DNA of 64,000 nt from Luzula sylvatica. Lineage: Eukaryota; Streptophyta; Magnoliopsida; Poales; Juncaceae. Shown one piece after another: positions 33,987 to 47,547 of the stretch (position 1 is the stretch's first letter; the number at the start of each line of letters is the position of its first letter). Position numbers and translations under genes: made by a program. The stretch covers positions 1,818,501-1,882,500 of the forward strand of contig OX326959.1 in assembly GCA_946800325.1 (NCBI GenBank). The letters are read 5' to 3'. Under the pieces are notes generated by a model. That model was not told the DNA's origin and did no database searches. It worked only from the letters and a program-made list of their open reading frames with translations.

Positions 33987-36383
33987 TCAATCATATATAA
34001 CACAAAAACATAATATTCCTGAAAAGTAAGCAAAATCAGAAACATCCTCTCGTATGACAACTTCAACCCACTCTATTTGCTTTGTATAATGCAAAATAAG
34101 CTCTTCGACTCCACGCACATCTCCGTTCAAATAACATCTAATATCTACCAACTTGAGGTACTCACAACAAAACATTTTGGTTTTCTCCAATATCTTCTCC
34201 AACGTTACATCTTCGTCAATATGCTTTAAAAAATGGTGTTTGTATTAACGAGATATAATTGAAATAATAGATAATTATAATGATATGTGTGATATAATTG
34301 GTGCAACTTGGAGAACAATATCTTATACTTTATAAAGCCTCAACGTAAACAAAACTTTTTTTGATACCTTACAAAAACGGTCGTGGATTAAGATAAGCTT
34401 CTCCAAATTAGGGCAACGAGCAAGTAAAAAAGAAATTGGGCCAAATTGACAAAGCACACATGCTGACATGCATCAAGGGTGAGCATCTTCAAATTGTAAA
34501 ATTTTAGGCAACGTGGTACTTCTTTTAACATGTCTTACAAAATTTTTAAATAAGTAATTTCATTATTCAATAAATCAAAATAAGGAAAAAAAAAAAATTA
34601 AGGAAAAAAGTCACTAGTTCTTAAAAAAAACTTACTCCCAATTGATCGAAGAAGGATAACTTTAGATCCACGACGCCTGCAAAGCTACTCGGAAAATCAG
34701 AACCGGACACATAATTTCTGCACCAGATTATTGCTTTTTTAACCCTAGACATATTTTTCAGCTTTACTCCAATGTCGATATCAAGTTGAAGATATTCAAG
34801 GTTAGGGGCAGAAATCGAACAAGTTTTTGGATTCGATTTACTTTGAAAAATGCACCATTTAATAGTCAAGCACTCCAAATTTTGAAATAAAATATCATCC
34901 ATCATCAAATGACATTCATACAAGCTTAAACGTTTAAAAATAGGGTATCCAGAAAGAATTTTTTCGACAAACCGTATTTCTTTGAACATATATGACAAGT
35001 GTATCGCTCTTAGATTTGGGAGGCATACTCTATCAGGTATGATCTTATATTCAGAATTCTTGTTTGTTCATTGCTTTCTATTTCTATGTTAATGATCTTA
35101 ACTATGTAGTTCAATGCATAAGGGATCCACCCTTTTGCGGAACGAGAGATTGAGGGCCTAGCATACGGAAAATCATACTTAAGCATGAATTTGTCCGTAT
35201 TTATACACCTTGCACGAAAAACCAAAAACCACGAAACAAATTTCTTAAATCTTTTGGCATCTATTTTCTCATGCGCTGGGACAGGGCCGGTCCCAGAATA
35301 TCAAGGGCCCGAGACCAATTTTCAAAAAAGTCCCCTTTGTATATGATTTTTCTAAAAAAAACAAAAAAACAAAAAAGATGATATTTTAAATTAGGTTTCG
35401 AAAATATAATTCATTCTTGTTTTTGAAGAAGTACTGGATGAAAAAATATCATCCAATAGTTAAATACTGGGCAGCATAAGAAATATTTAAAATATAATTA
35501 AAAAAAATGAATTAAATACAAATATATGAAGTGGGTCCATTTTTTCCAATAAGTAATATTGGTTTGTGAAGAAGTAATGAATGAAAATGTAAATATCAGT
35601 AGAAGAAAAACATAAAGTATAATTAAGAAAATTATTTAAAAAATTAAATAAAAATAAGAAATATGTGATGTAAATTTATTTATTTTCGAATAAGTAAGTT
35701 CATTTCACATAGAAAATTGAATGTATATTTCGAATAAATAATATTGCACATAAAGAAATTAAATATTCATTATGATTGCATTTTCTATGTTTTCTTGGAA
35801 AAATATAAAAATGGGTTGGTTCCATCATCATTAAGATTATTCCATCTTATGCATATTGTTTTTTGAATATTTTGTGTTATATTTTGTGTAATCCAACATA
35901 AAAAGTTAAAACATACAAATACTATAGGTTAAGAGTTCACATAATATCTAAAATTTCACACATATCCCAACATTATATTTTTAAAGTTCACATAATATCC
36001 CAACACATTTTTACATTTGCCCTCACATTTTCTTCTTTAAAATTTCTTCATCATTTTTCCCAACCATTTTATCAATTGTTAGTATAACAAACTCATATTT
36101 TTTGCAAAGTCAATACATACACAAGAAAATAGGGTCCCTCAAATTTTCGGGTCGCTAGACCCATGCCTCGTTGGCCTAGCCTTGGGGCCGGCCATGCGCT
36201 GGGATTTGGACCGTGAGAAAATCATCCAATGTCGAAATTCAGACATCGAACCGAGGCCCAGAGTTTAAGCCACCGTTTTGATAATGCACACATTTGTACC
36301 ACCTCTATTGCTTTCAAGAGAGATAAGATTTCAACAAGCACCGAATCAGGCAAATCGCTTAGCCTGTCAGAACCCCGAGCCAT
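33987..36383 (-). pseudogene. F-box/FBD pseudogene, cassette D
   Basis: Exon 1 starts with ATG at 36383 and keeps the F-box (LPDSVLVEILSLLK, LSKRWLKLW). A 1-bp insertion near 36229 shifts the frame in LNFDI. A 915-bp hAT-like element interrupts exon 1 at 35282-36196. The rest of exon 1 continues to a GT donor after 34636, though about 30 codons are missing near 35080. Exon 2 is 34533-34368 and exon 3 is 34223-33987, where the FBD end reads on past the position of the B stop. The 5' leader and its CAG|GT intron donor (about 36556) are conserved with the intact gene. A functional product is not expected. Confidence 0.85.
35282..36196. mobile_element. Non-autonomous hAT-like element (915 bp) in exon 1 of cassette D
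   Basis: The ends are CAGGGCCGGTCCC and, reversed, CATGGCCGGCCCC. The 8-bp TSD CGCTGGGA is perfect at 35274-35281 and 36197-36204, and the match extends to ATGCGCTGGGA. Removing the element restores homology to the intact gene's exon 1. A same-family 918-bp element lies at 46174-47091. No transposase is seen. Confidence 0.85.
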
Positions 36384-36800
36384 CCTCCTTAATTCCGCAA
36401 ACAACTACTAAATAATCGTAATCCAGGTAAGATTATATCAAGTTCAAAGTTCAAACAATAATAATGCTCTAGAAATATGTCACCACAAATATGTTTATCC
36501 AGAAAAAATTTGATCTAGAAAACAAACTGGAGAACAAAAAAGGAGATGAAGCAAACCTGGTGGTGTTGGCTGGAGTCGCTGCCGGCTTGAGGAGGAGAAC
36601 GGCGGTGTTGACGTGCTGTTCGCCGTATAGAGAGAGAAGAAAGAGAAGAGTCTTCGACTCACACTAGAGATAGATGAAAGGAAAGTAGAAGAGGCGGGAT
36701 TAGGGTTTTGTAGAGATGAAAATATTTTCCATCTAATTTTGTACGAGGGATATATAATTTTTTTTTGTTGTTGCAAAAAGTACAAGGGATATATAATAGA
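36384..36800 (-). promoter_or_regulatory. 5' leader and leader-intron region of pseudogene D
   Basis: This region matches the upstream region of the intact gene: a leader with CACCAG|GT near 36556, an AT-rich intron and an acceptor just before the ATG. Upstream of it are 'agagagagaagaaagagaag' and a GA-rich tract also found above E (about 42365). Confidence 0.45.
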
Positions 36801-37199
36801 ATACGTAATTGAAGTCCTTTAATACAATAGTCAATTATAATAGGGTTAAAATGGACCGTCGAATAGATGTAAACATTGGTGTGCAAAGAACCACCGTTTC
36901 ATACTAAAACATCTTGATAAAAAACATATATATTTATTTTTCTGGTTTTTTTTGTAAATTTTATTGATCATAAACAACATTTTATATATTTTTTTAGATC
37001 TACGCGTTGTAGGTAATAAATTTTGTTATTTTAATCTAAAAAAATGTATGTCTTAATTAATCATTTTGGTCATTTGTAGGGTAAAATACATGAAGATTGC
37101 CATTTTGCAAAGCGTTTTAAGCATTCACTATTGCTTAGATGAATTATTTTGTAAAGTTGTATATTTTGAGAATTCGTAAAGATAATAAAAACACGAATA

Positions 37200-39216
37200 T
37201 ATATATATATATATGGGGGGAAGGATTCCTTGATATCAAATTGGGACTCTCATATTGGACTCCCTAATCTCCAGCGTTGATCTACTTTGATGAAAGGCTG
37301 AGATCGGCTCCAAAATACAGAGCCTGAACTCATTGAGTATTCTTCTCTCTCTCTCTCCATTTCTCTTTCTCCAAGATCAAACTCATTCCTCTCTCCATTT
37401 CTCTCTCTCTCTTTGATGTTTCTTCTCCATGGTCGTGAAGAACTCCTCCTCTTGCGGCCTTCTTCTCCTGGTGTAGCCCCCACTCCGTCTCGATTCTCTC
37501 TCACGTCCATGTGTTATTTTGACTTGATGAAACTCGAGTCAGATTTTATGACCCTAACCCTAGAAAACACATTTTTCTAGTAATCACTCTCGTATCCTCT
37601 CGCAGAACCCAACACGACGGTGAGTGTTCGTTTATTTATCTCTCTTTATTATGTTGGCATTGACTCCCAATTTGGGGTTGGCATTTAAGGATCGAAGTAG
37701 GCGAAGTGAAGTGATTGGATTTTATTTTTTTAAATTGAAGCTGAATTTGGATTCCATATGGCTGAAATATGATTTGTTCTGGATAATTTGGCAATTTGGG
37801 GCTGAATTTTTGTTTCTCATGGTTAAATAGATCTAACTTAGGGTTTAATTTTGTTATTTGTGGATTAATTCAGGTTAAATTTAGTCAATTCAACTTTATA
37901 AACTACAATTACTTATTAATTTCTTTTTCTAGGCGATATGAATCAGATGAGAGAAAGTGATGGAAAAGAGTTGACTGGTATGACTATTAAAAAGCTTGAG
38001 AATATCGACAACGCATTAGCATTATTCTCCACGGGGACGAACCTGGTAGGATGATTCTCAAAAGATCGCTGATGGAATGCAATACTCAAAATATTGAATT
38101 GTGTATATATGGCTTTGTATTTATATATTAGATTACATCGAATTAAGATTAAGAATTGGAATTGTAATGTATTGATTTTGTATAAGTTCACTAAAGTTAT
38201 GGTTAGGATTTTAGGGTTTGGGTTATGGTTAATTTCTGGTGTATATTGATATGTATATATTTGGAGATTTAGATTTATGTTGAGTCGGGGCTAGGGTTTA
38301 TTAAAGCTATAAATTGAGAATTATGTTGAGTCAAGGTTATAAATTTTAATTGACTGATTTGTTACAGTTATGATGGAATTTTTAATCGCTTTGAATATGG
38401 CGATGATTCTTGTACAAGTAAATTGTAGGGATTTTGTTGAGGATTATTTGTTGAGATTTTTTCAAGGAATTATAAATCATGACAATAGTTGAGTCGAGGA
38501 TTTTTTATTGTTTGCAATAGCATGGTACCATTCGAAAGGAAAAAAAAAAGAGCTCAATTAACAGTTGACGCCTCAGGTCAACATGATACCAATATTGTTC
38601 CAAGTCACTTATACCATATTCTTTTAATTTAATATAAACTTGCCCACCATTGTTGATTCTTAAACAAGTATCTATTCATGCAAACAATCCAATTCGCATC
38701 AAAATCTTATCCTTACATAACATCATTCATCCAAACACAATCACATTCCATTCCCAAATATCTAACACCTAAATATCCTAACACAATCACATTCCATTGC
38801 TTGAGCCAGACAACCAGCTCGTCCGAATGTGACGTGGATCCAAGCCACTCTCTCTCATTGCATATTGTTTCAACTCTTTTCCATCGCTTTCTCTAATATG
38901 ATTCATATCACCCAACAAAAGAAATTAATAAGTAATTATAATTAGATAGTCAAATTAACCAAATTTAACCTGAATCAAGCCATAAATAACCAAATTAAAC
39001 CCTAATCTAGATCTATTTAACCATATTAAACAAAAATTCAGCAATACTAATCCCTAATTTGGTCACTGGTCAAAGAAGAATGAGTTCAATGCGTATATCT
39101 TGAAGTTGATCTGGGCCTTTCATCATATTATCATATTAAATCAACGATGGAAATTAGGGAGTCCAATATGGGAGTCCCAATTTGATGTCAACGATCCTTC
39201 CCACATATATATATAT
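37200..39216. mobile_element. Fold-back element of about 2 kb with gene-like interior, in (TA)n
   Basis: The left end (37215 on) 'ggaaggattccttgatatca' and the reversed right end 'ggaaggatcgttgacatcaa' begin terminal inverted repeats of about 80 bp. A second inverted pair (37790-37985 versus 38885-39075) shares a leader-intron-exon-like stretch with 'agagaaagtgatggaaaaga'. Both outer ends sit in TA repeats, so the TSD cannot be fixed. Left-arm CT-rich leader and 'tttctag' acceptor-like sequence suggest captured gene 5' sequence. No transposase is present. The class could be Mutator-like. Confidence 0.7.
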
Positions 39217-40740
39217 ATGAAAGTTTCAGATTTTTTAAGTTGAAAACTTATGCATTCGCTATATTAAAATAACATTTCATGTTAATCTTATAAAGTCATC
39301 TTATTGTGATTGTTTGCAAAGATAATAAAAATATTTATTGTTTCATCATTCATGATATTTTCATTTTGGATGCATGTTACATGTATCATATTTTGTCATT
39401 CTCTCATTTTGCAAATACACATATGAAACTTTTGTAATTTACGATGTCAAAATTTATTTGGCGTGTACATTATCTTATTTACTTTTATACATGTTGGATA
39501 TCACGATTTAGTATTTTGCATTTTAAATATTACGCATGAATGTTTCGAAAATTGTGTATGTCATGTATCAATTTTGATCTTTTTATTTTTTATTTTATTA
39601 TACTTTAAATTTGTAAGGGTACATGATATTTTTAAATTTTGCAAAATATATGTGTATTGTACCTGATTATATTAGTACCGCATAAATATTCCATTGGAAT
39701 ATCATGATAATAATTTCAAATCTTTTCAAAAAAAATTTAGACTTTTTAGTTTATTTAGAAAACTGTTTTACACTAGATGGTTTACATGATGACGATCATG
39801 TTTTTCCTTAAAATTAATAAGAATGTTGTCAATTATAATTATTTTTAAATGATGTTCGGTGTAAGTCCTTATATATAAATTGATTGAAAAGAACTAAACT
39901 TTCTTATTGCACCAAATTGTTGCATGGACAAATCAGGCTAAAAAAATTGTTTTATAGATTTTTGGATTGATTTTACAGGATTATCTGCAAAATAATAAAT
40001 AAAAATAATAGTAAGAGAAAATCGGAATGAATTGAAAGAATTTTATATAATATATAACATGACATATTAACATAGCCTTTTAAATATGTTCATTGAATTC
40101 TGTCGAAAGAATTTTATATAATATATAACATGACACATTAACGTAGCATTTTATTTTTTTTGTTATCTTGTTTTTTATTAACTGAGGCGGGTTCAAAGAC
40201 CTGCATCCAGATTATATTTTATAAATACAGTACTGTGTCGTACTATAGCATTAACGTAGCATTTCAGATATGTTTAGTTGAATGAATTATATGAATGAAT
40301 TTAACGTATGTTTGAAAAAAAAAAAATATAATATATAACATGGCACATTAACATATCATTTTAGATATGTTTAGTTGAGTTTTGTTCATTATATTTTGTG
40401 TACCGAATTTCGACAAATATTTTGATGCATATGATTTTATATACAACTAACTATACTGATCTTCATATATTTTGTGACAAAAAATCATGTGAAAAGATAA
40501 GCAAATTCTTTTTTCTTTTGAAACATAGCATATATTTACCAAATCAGATTAACTTAAAATTTAGATTCTTTCATGAAAAATATCTCTCTTCGGGAAAAAT
40601 GAAGAACATTTAACTCTAATTTATGAAAAATGAATATGATGTTGTAACAATTTTGTAATTTATTGTAATCATGATTAAACACTAAACATTTTTATTTCAA
40701 ATTTGTTTCCTCTTGCTTTACTCGAGTCCTCTCCCTCTCT
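39217..40740. other. AT-rich stretch with three short dispersed repeats and a mini-retroposon
   Basis: No gene is supported. The motif 'taatatataacatgacacat' with 'attaacgtagcattt' recurs near 40050, 40120 and 40330. ORFs of 60-72 codons reflect composition only. Confidence 0.4.
40152..40248 (-). mobile_element. Mini-retroposon (97 bp) with 16-bp TSD
   Basis: A perfect 16-bp TSD CATTAACGTAGCATTT lies at 40136-40151 and 40249-40264. A T-rich left end suggests a minus-strand A-rich tail. On the plus strand it contains GGTTCAAAGACC, similar to a pol III B box, but this may be chance. It could be a 5'-truncated SINE or LINE. Confidence 0.65.
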
Positions 40741-41017
40741 CTAAAGAAGTTCCCTCACTACATGCCAAAAAGAGAACCAGATTGATTAGGGTAAAATTAA
40801 AAGCAAATCAACGAGTACACTTACAATAAACCTCACAAATTCAAACCAAATTTAAGTAAACCAAAGCACCAAACAGAAATCAATATATTTGGGTAACGAT
40901 TAACGACTAGTTTCAACAAACCAAACAAAAAGCCCGCAATTAATCGCGTCCATATATAATACAAAAAGATAATATTCATGAAAATTAAGCAAAATCAAAA
41001 GGTTCATCCCAATATCA

Positions 41018-42105
41018 TCTCAGTGACAACTTGAACCCCTTATATTTCCTTTATACATAAAACTAGTAATCGATCATATATGAATAATATAATTGGTGCA
41101 ACTTGGAGAATAATATCTTGCACAAACTAACTGAATATACAAAGACCAGAAAATAAACAAACTAAATGAAACTTAATTACCTCATAATTGACATGGGTTA
41201 AGATAAGCTTCTCTAAATTAGGGCAATGAGCAAGGAAGGAGGAAAATGGGCCACACGTACAGTCTGTACAGAGGACACAATGTTCGTCAAGGATGAGACT
41301 CGTCAAATTATAAAATGTTGGGCAATATGGTATTGGTATCTCTTCCAACATTTCCTACAATTTCAAAAAATAGTTTCATTATTCAATAAATCAAAAAAAA
41401 AAAAAAAAAAAAAAGAATCACTAAGTTTTCAAGAAAAATATAACTTAAATACCCCCAAATCACAGGTGAAGTTTAAGTTCAGTTCTACGACACCAGAAAG
41501 ACTACTCAAAACTGGGGAGATTATTGCTTTCTTAACCTTAGACGTATCTTTGAATTCGAACTCTGTTACCTCGTCCATTAGTCCGCAAAATTCAAGATAC
41601 TCAAGGTTTGGGACAGAAATTGAACAAGTTTTAGGTCGAATATCGCAATTATCAATAGACAAGCACTTCAAATTCTGAAATAAAATATCCTCCATAAACA
41701 TATCACAATAATACAACTTTAAACTTTCAAGAATAGGGCACCCAGAAATAATTTTTCCCATGAACTCTTTTCCTATGATCTTAAACGATATGTGTATTGC
41801 TCTTAATTTTTCCCTATATCGTATTGTAGTATGAATTTGTCGGTATTTACATTATCCTCACGGAGATCCAAAAACCTCGAAACGAACTTTTTGAATCTTT
41901 CGTTATCTCTATTCAAAGAATTTGGGTTTTTTTCCGTGAGGAAATCATCCAGGTCGAAATCCAGACATGGAACGGAGGCCCAGAGTTTAAGCCACCGTTT
42001 CGACAGTACGCATGATCGGACCACCTCTCTCGCTTTCAACAGAAACAAGATTTCTACAAGTACCGAATCAGGCAAATTGCTTAGCCTGTCGGAATCACGA
42101 TTCAT
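41018..42105 (-). pseudogene. F-box/FBD pseudogene, cassette E
   Basis: It starts at ATG 42105 with a good F-box (DRLSNLPDSVLVEILFLL, VLSKRWLKLW) and runs about 95 codons to LQYDI. A deletion at about 41814 then joins to downstream exon 1 sequence. This removes roughly 85 codons and causes a stop. Exon 1 ends at a GT donor after 41453. Exon 2 is 41354-41181 and stays open, with an inserted Ile-Pro and an extra Cys-rich patch (LCTDCTCGPF). Only the last 10-15 codons of exon 3 remain (about 41050-41018). Its exon 1 closely resembles that of the intact gene, so E and the intact gene C may be the nearest relatives here. Confidence 0.82.
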
Positions 42106-42430
42106 CCTCTCGTTAAATTGACATTGAGTATCGAACAATGCGTAATTTCACAAACAACTGCAAAAAATTCGTAATTTGGGTATGAGTACATTAATTTGAA
42201 ACAACAAAAATGCTCTACAAATTGAGTATCCAGAAAAAATTGATCCATAGGTTTAAACAGCAATTGAAAATAAATCGGAACAAAGTGAATAAAGAGGAAG
42301 AGAATCCAATGTGCTAGAGAGGGAGAAGAGCAAAGCGGCAATGTCGACGTGATGTTCGCCGTGGAGAGAGAAGAAAGAGAAGTGCTTGTCACTGTCACTC
42401 GTAGAGAAGAGAGATGAAAAAGGAAGTGTG
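42106..42430 (-). promoter_or_regulatory. 5' leader region of pseudogene E
   Basis: It shows the same layout as C and D: an AT-rich leader intron with TTGCAG acceptor-like sequence near 42160, then a GA-rich upstream stretch. The splice donor is less clear than in C and D. Confidence 0.35.
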
Positions 42431-42566
42431 AAGAGGCGGGATTTGGTCTTTGTCGAGGTCAGAATTTAGAATCGTCCCCCAGGCTATTTATTTTGGAAAA
42501 GTTTTCAACGAAAACCCTAACATTTATGAATATTAAAAATGAAACGCCCAAGTTTCATATTATCTG

Positions 42567-43054
42567 CTATGTTGCACGGATACTTCAAAAATCAAGCCGT
42601 ATCGTATCGGATGCCGTATCGGATACCGATACTCGTAGGATACTCGTCGGATACTCCACGTGGCGTATCCGAATATTTTATTTCAAAATAATAGCGGATA
42701 CTTCTCGGATACTTCCGGATACTTGTCGGATACTTCTAACGTATACACAAATGTACTTGAAAAATAAAAATAAAAATTTGAAATCGAAATAAATGAGTAA
42801 TACATATAAATAAATAACCAAACAAAATAAACATTTACTTAATAATAAGTTATTTCTATTAAAACAAAATTTTAAGATATTTTATGTCAAATGTATACTA
42901 TATAAAATATTAAATAAATAAATTATAATTAATAAAATAATAAAATATTATATATAATGGCCGTATCGTATCCTATATATTTTTGAAAACTGCCGTATTG
43001 TCGTATCCGTATCGTGTCGGATACGATACTCGTATCCCTATCCGTGCAACATAG
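42567..43054. mobile_element. hAT-type MITE (488 bp), TIR CTATGTTGCACGGATA, copy 2
   Basis: A perfect 8-bp TSD ATTATCTG lies at 42559-42566 and 43055-43062. Length is identical to copy 1 at 14768-15255, and differences are scattered single bases. It has no coding function. Confidence 0.92.
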
Positions 43055-46000
43055 ATTATCTGTGTATCACTTCAATTGGATCTTGATTGGTCGTGGTGAC
43101 TTGTGCCTTGCAAATATTCACATTAAAGACCAAACCTTTCAAATTCATTATTTCAGTCCAATCATGTGTTGGTTTTGTGCACTTATAATATAATTTCGAA
43201 TCAATTAAGTATTCGAATTAAACCAAAGCAGATAGAACCAAATTGAACCCGAATCAAAATAAAATTATATATTTATTAGATTTATTCGGTTCAATCAAAT
43301 AATTTTTTTTATGACAATAAAATAAAAAATCTGTCTATATTATTTATCAAAAATATAAGAGCAAGTCTATAAAAAATTATTATTTATTGTATCGAATTTT
43401 AATTTTTTTATATTAGCATAGAAAAATCGAATCGAACAAAATCAATATTTGAAGTGAACCGAACTAAATAAACCGAAAAATGAACCGGCCAAATTTCGAC
43501 CGGTTCGGTTCGGTTTTCGAATAAACCAAAACGTTTGCCCATCCCTGAATACTCACGCGGCAAGTATGGTAATTTTGTTTTTATTTTTATTTTTGCAAAG
43601 TATTAATTTATGTGATGATAATGACAATAAAAAAAAGATTATATCAATCTCATCATATTGTTATAACTCGTTCATGTATAAAATTCACGATCATTTTACA
43701 TTATAACTCGTTCATGCATAGCAAATAAAAACAGTAATCTAAATTAACAAAAGAGAAGTACTAAATATTTTATTTTGTAAATCATTTAAATAAATATTTT
43801 TTTCCAAATTATTAAATACATACATTTTTGTAAATGTTTTTGAATTAGTTTCTGTAAAATAATTGGTAATAATTAATTTTAAATTATTTTCAATTTTGTA
43901 ATTGATTTTAATAAATTAACAATATTTACGCAAAAAAATTCTGTAAATTACTTATTTATTAATTATTTCTGTATGTCATTTTTTTTAAATAATTTTTAAA
44001 TTTCTGTAAATAAAGAGTACAACTTTCAAAAAATGAAGGGTACAACCTATTTAATTTTTTGAATTATGAAATAACTAATAAATTTAGAAAATTAACAATA
44101 AATTAAGGGTACAACTTCCAAATGAATTCAACGTTACTTTAAATTTGGACTGCCCTTCATAAAATTTCAAACATTAAATTATACTACAAACCTAAATTAT
44201 AAAAAAAAAAACTTGAAAAGAGATATCTCCAAACGTTTTTGAATTGTTTTTTCTTTAAAATAATTTATAGTTTAAATAACTAAATTTAAATTATTTCCGA
44301 TATTTGAATTAATTTTATTTAATTAACTATTAATTATTAGAAGATTGATATTTTCTTATGATTCATGTACGTTATTATATTTTAATTATAAGTTTTTTAT
44401 TTTTTATTTTTATGTAAATTAATTTTTGAATTAATAAATAGTTATTAAATTGACAAAATTAACATCGATTTTTTTTTTTGACATTAGTAGCCCGTAGGAA
44501 GAATTAAATTTGTTATGTAAGTATAACTACTGAGTGTATTCAATGCTAATTTACACCTATATTAATTTTGAAATTACCTGAAAAGTCAAAATTTTGAATT
44601 TTAATAAAATATAATTATCTTCAAATGAGATAGGTCCAAAAGTTTTTGAATTATTTTTCGTAAAATAATTTATAATAATTAAATTTAAATTATTTCGAAT
44701 TTTTTAATTGGTTTTATATAATTAATCATAATTATTGGAGATAAACATATTTTCTGTAAATTATTTATTTTATTTTTTATTTAGTGTAAATAATTTTCTA
44801 AATTATTAAAAATCTATTAAATGTAGAAAAATAACAATAAATAATTTTTTATTAATATATATTTTAATAAAAATATATATTAAAATAAGATTATATTATT
44901 TTTTTAATTTCTAATAATAATATAATAATATTAAATTTATAATATTTATCATTATATTATATTATATTATATTATATAATTTTTGGAATATATAGGTAAA
45001 GGGAGAGATTTATGGGTGGATCCGAGATTAATAAACCAGAAAATACACCGGGTTTTATAAACTCGGCCCCAAAAACATGGCCCAAAAAAGTTATCATTGG
45101 GTAATGAACTAATGATGTTATTTGTTTTTATTGGCCGGATTTTAGAAATCAGGGAAGGAGGAATACAGGAGAAAAACAGAGACGAGGCTCTAGTTTTTAA
45201 GAATCCATGTCTCTCGTAGTCTAGTAACTCTTGTTGGCGTCCTTCTGTACCTTACTCTCACCAGCCCAAAAATCCGTTTTTTTTAACGTTAATTATTTCC
45301 AGTTAACAGAATAATGGTTAATTATGGGTTAAACCAACTATTTTCATTAACCAGGTGGTTAATTAATTTTTAGTGCTTCCGATTTTTTTAAACCCATTGC
45401 TATTTGTTTAATACACTAATCCCTGACAAGGCACATATTTTTAGCGATTTAACACAACTTGTTTTATGAATCAACTGTTACCGGATTTTGAAAACCAACT
45501 ACAAATTAGTTTTAGAATATTTTCAAAATTCGAATATTTTTTGGAATTTTGATGTCAAAGTGGATCAACACACACAAATGCTCCCAAAAAAATTAAAAAA
45601 TGTAACATTCCCACGGTAGAACTCAAAAAGTATGTATATCATTTATTGATAGTGCGTATATCAACTCAATATATGCTAGTCTTTTATCAACTTTTTTCGA
45701 AATAATATTAATTCGTCGTATTATTCTCAATATACTATTTTATGCAAACGATATATTAATTATTTTGAGCTGGATATTGAAGAAAGTTATCATTCGTCGT
45801 TCTCATGGACGTGTCGTGTCATAAAGAAAAAAAACGACATCCCAGATTATCTTGGAACATTTTCAACAGTCTGCACGAATAGAACAAATAATATCTAAAA
45901 ACATCGTTCACGCGATCAGGATCAACAATTTCAATTTTACGATTTTATTTTATCATATGTTGATTTTGTATGTGTATTATATTTGTATATTATCCGAATA

Positions 46001-46173
46001 TTACCGTTTTGTTATACTTTTTTTCACAAGTCCAGGCTATATGCCCAACAAGCCCAGTTTAGATAAGCTCGACTTCGACGACGCTATTTTTTGCCTATTT
46101 GTTGCCGAACCTTCGCCGACAATACATACCGTAATTTGCTCAAATGAAATTTTTGTTTGACATATATAGTAAC
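43055..46173. other. Long AT-rich intergenic stretch without a supported gene
   Basis: At about 43430-43547 'gaccggttcggttcggtttt' and an end 'gtttgcccatccctg' look like a MITE terminus (reversed CAGGGATGGGCAAAC), but no partner end was found. Several 'gtttttgaatt' and 'aaaataattta' motifs recur at 43845, 44235 and 44645, suggesting old tandem decay. Around 45130-45260 GC content rises ('gaggctctagtttttaagaa', 'gttggcgtccttctgtacc') without an ORF. Confidence 0.35.
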
Positions 46174-47091
46174 CAGGACCGGTCCCGACGATTTGGTTGC
46201 CCTAACCCATGTTATTAAAAAGTTACAAAATAAACATCTTTTACACCCAAAAAAATACATTTGCGAAAGTTATAAAAATTTTTGCCTTATCAATTTTGCT
46301 TTTTTCAAGTTTGCTCACTTAAAGCTGCAAAATACTAAAATATATCCATACCATCAGGGCATCATCTTATCATTTAATTATTTTTAAACTAATCATGTTT
46401 ATATATTCGAAACATATAAGAAAATGAAGTTTGGGAAATAAAATCCAACTTTCAAGCGTCAAAAAACAAAGATTCGGATTAGAAATACTACATCTCATTT
46501 TTGATAGCTTCACCTCCTCCAATCCTCGCTTTTTTTTCCGAACCTGAGTTTGAGAGCTCCATTTTTCATGAAATTCCTAGAAATAATTGTAAGTTTGTAA
46601 CATCTCTTTTCTTCTATTCGATCCCTTCTTCTCCATAAATCACACGTTCGTTTTTTATCCTTTTTCCCGTTAATTCGATGAAGTTAAAATTAATGTCAGA
46701 TAATATTGTATATCAGACTTGGTTTTCTAAAGAACAAGAAAGAAAAATAAGAAGATTTTCTTTGCTATGAAGCCAAAGAAAGAAAGCTCACAAAAAAAAT
46801 CCAATAATTTTTCTTTACCATAGTTGATTTTCTTTCTTCTCCATTCATAGCTTCTTATTTTTCATCCATTGATAATTTTAACAACAAAAAACAAATAACA
46901 CACTTATAAGTACTCTCTGAAGTGATTTTAAAATGGAGCTCTGCATATCCTGCATATTCTTTCCACTGAATTTCTATTGGACATGAAAATCATACTTTTC
47001 AACAATTAACGGTTTTTGTCTTTATAATTTCTGGAATATACTAATTGATCCATGTGATGTCCTTTGAACCATTGTCCTTTGGCCGGCTCTG
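46174..47091. mobile_element. Non-autonomous hAT-like element (918 bp), family of 35282-36196
   Basis: The ends are CAGGACCGGTCCC and, reversed, CAGAGCCGGCC. The 8-bp flanks ATAGTAAC and ATAATAAC differ at one base. Length is close to the 915-bp relative, but the interiors have diverged. Small ORFs at the left end lack motifs. Confidence 0.8.
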
Positions 47092-47547
47092 ATAATAACA
47101 CATTAATAAATTTTTACTGATGCAAAATCCAATAACAATTATAAATAATATTAATTTTTTTTTAATTAATTAAGGGGTTTAGGCATCTTAGGGAAACTAA
47201 CAAAAGAGAATCATAATTAAGATCGTGGCACACTCTAACATAGCCGTAATCATCGGTCGACATGTCATGACTGTCAAGATCTACCGTCACGAGATGGTGT
47301 GACCTTCGCGTAAACATAAATTATTTTAACATAAACATAAATATTAATACTTTATAGTAAAAATAATTTAATAAACAATATTTTAACATAAACATAAATA
47401 TAAATTATTTCATATCATATTATATGATATTTTTAAAATTTATATTTGTAAAATTTAAAAAATGATTTGATAGATGTTTCTAAATTTAAAAATATTTAGA
47501 TGGATAAACTATTTTTTAATTTCTATTCATTTTTAAAAAATTAAGGA
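47092..47547. other. AT-rich stretch, nothing recognised
   Basis: A short GC-richer island (47220-47300, 'cgtaatcatcggtcgacatg') holds no ORF. The rest is AT-rich with repeated 'aacataaacataaat'. Confidence 0.4.

Noticed and set aside
37250..37510. 86-codon minus frame rich in Arg and Glu
   Set aside because: It reads through the CT-rich leader of the fold-back element. Composition explains it.
42493..42792. 99-codon plus frame near 42.5 kb
   Set aside because: It runs across the MITE at 42567-43054 and is duplicated in the MITE at 14768-15255. It is not a gene.
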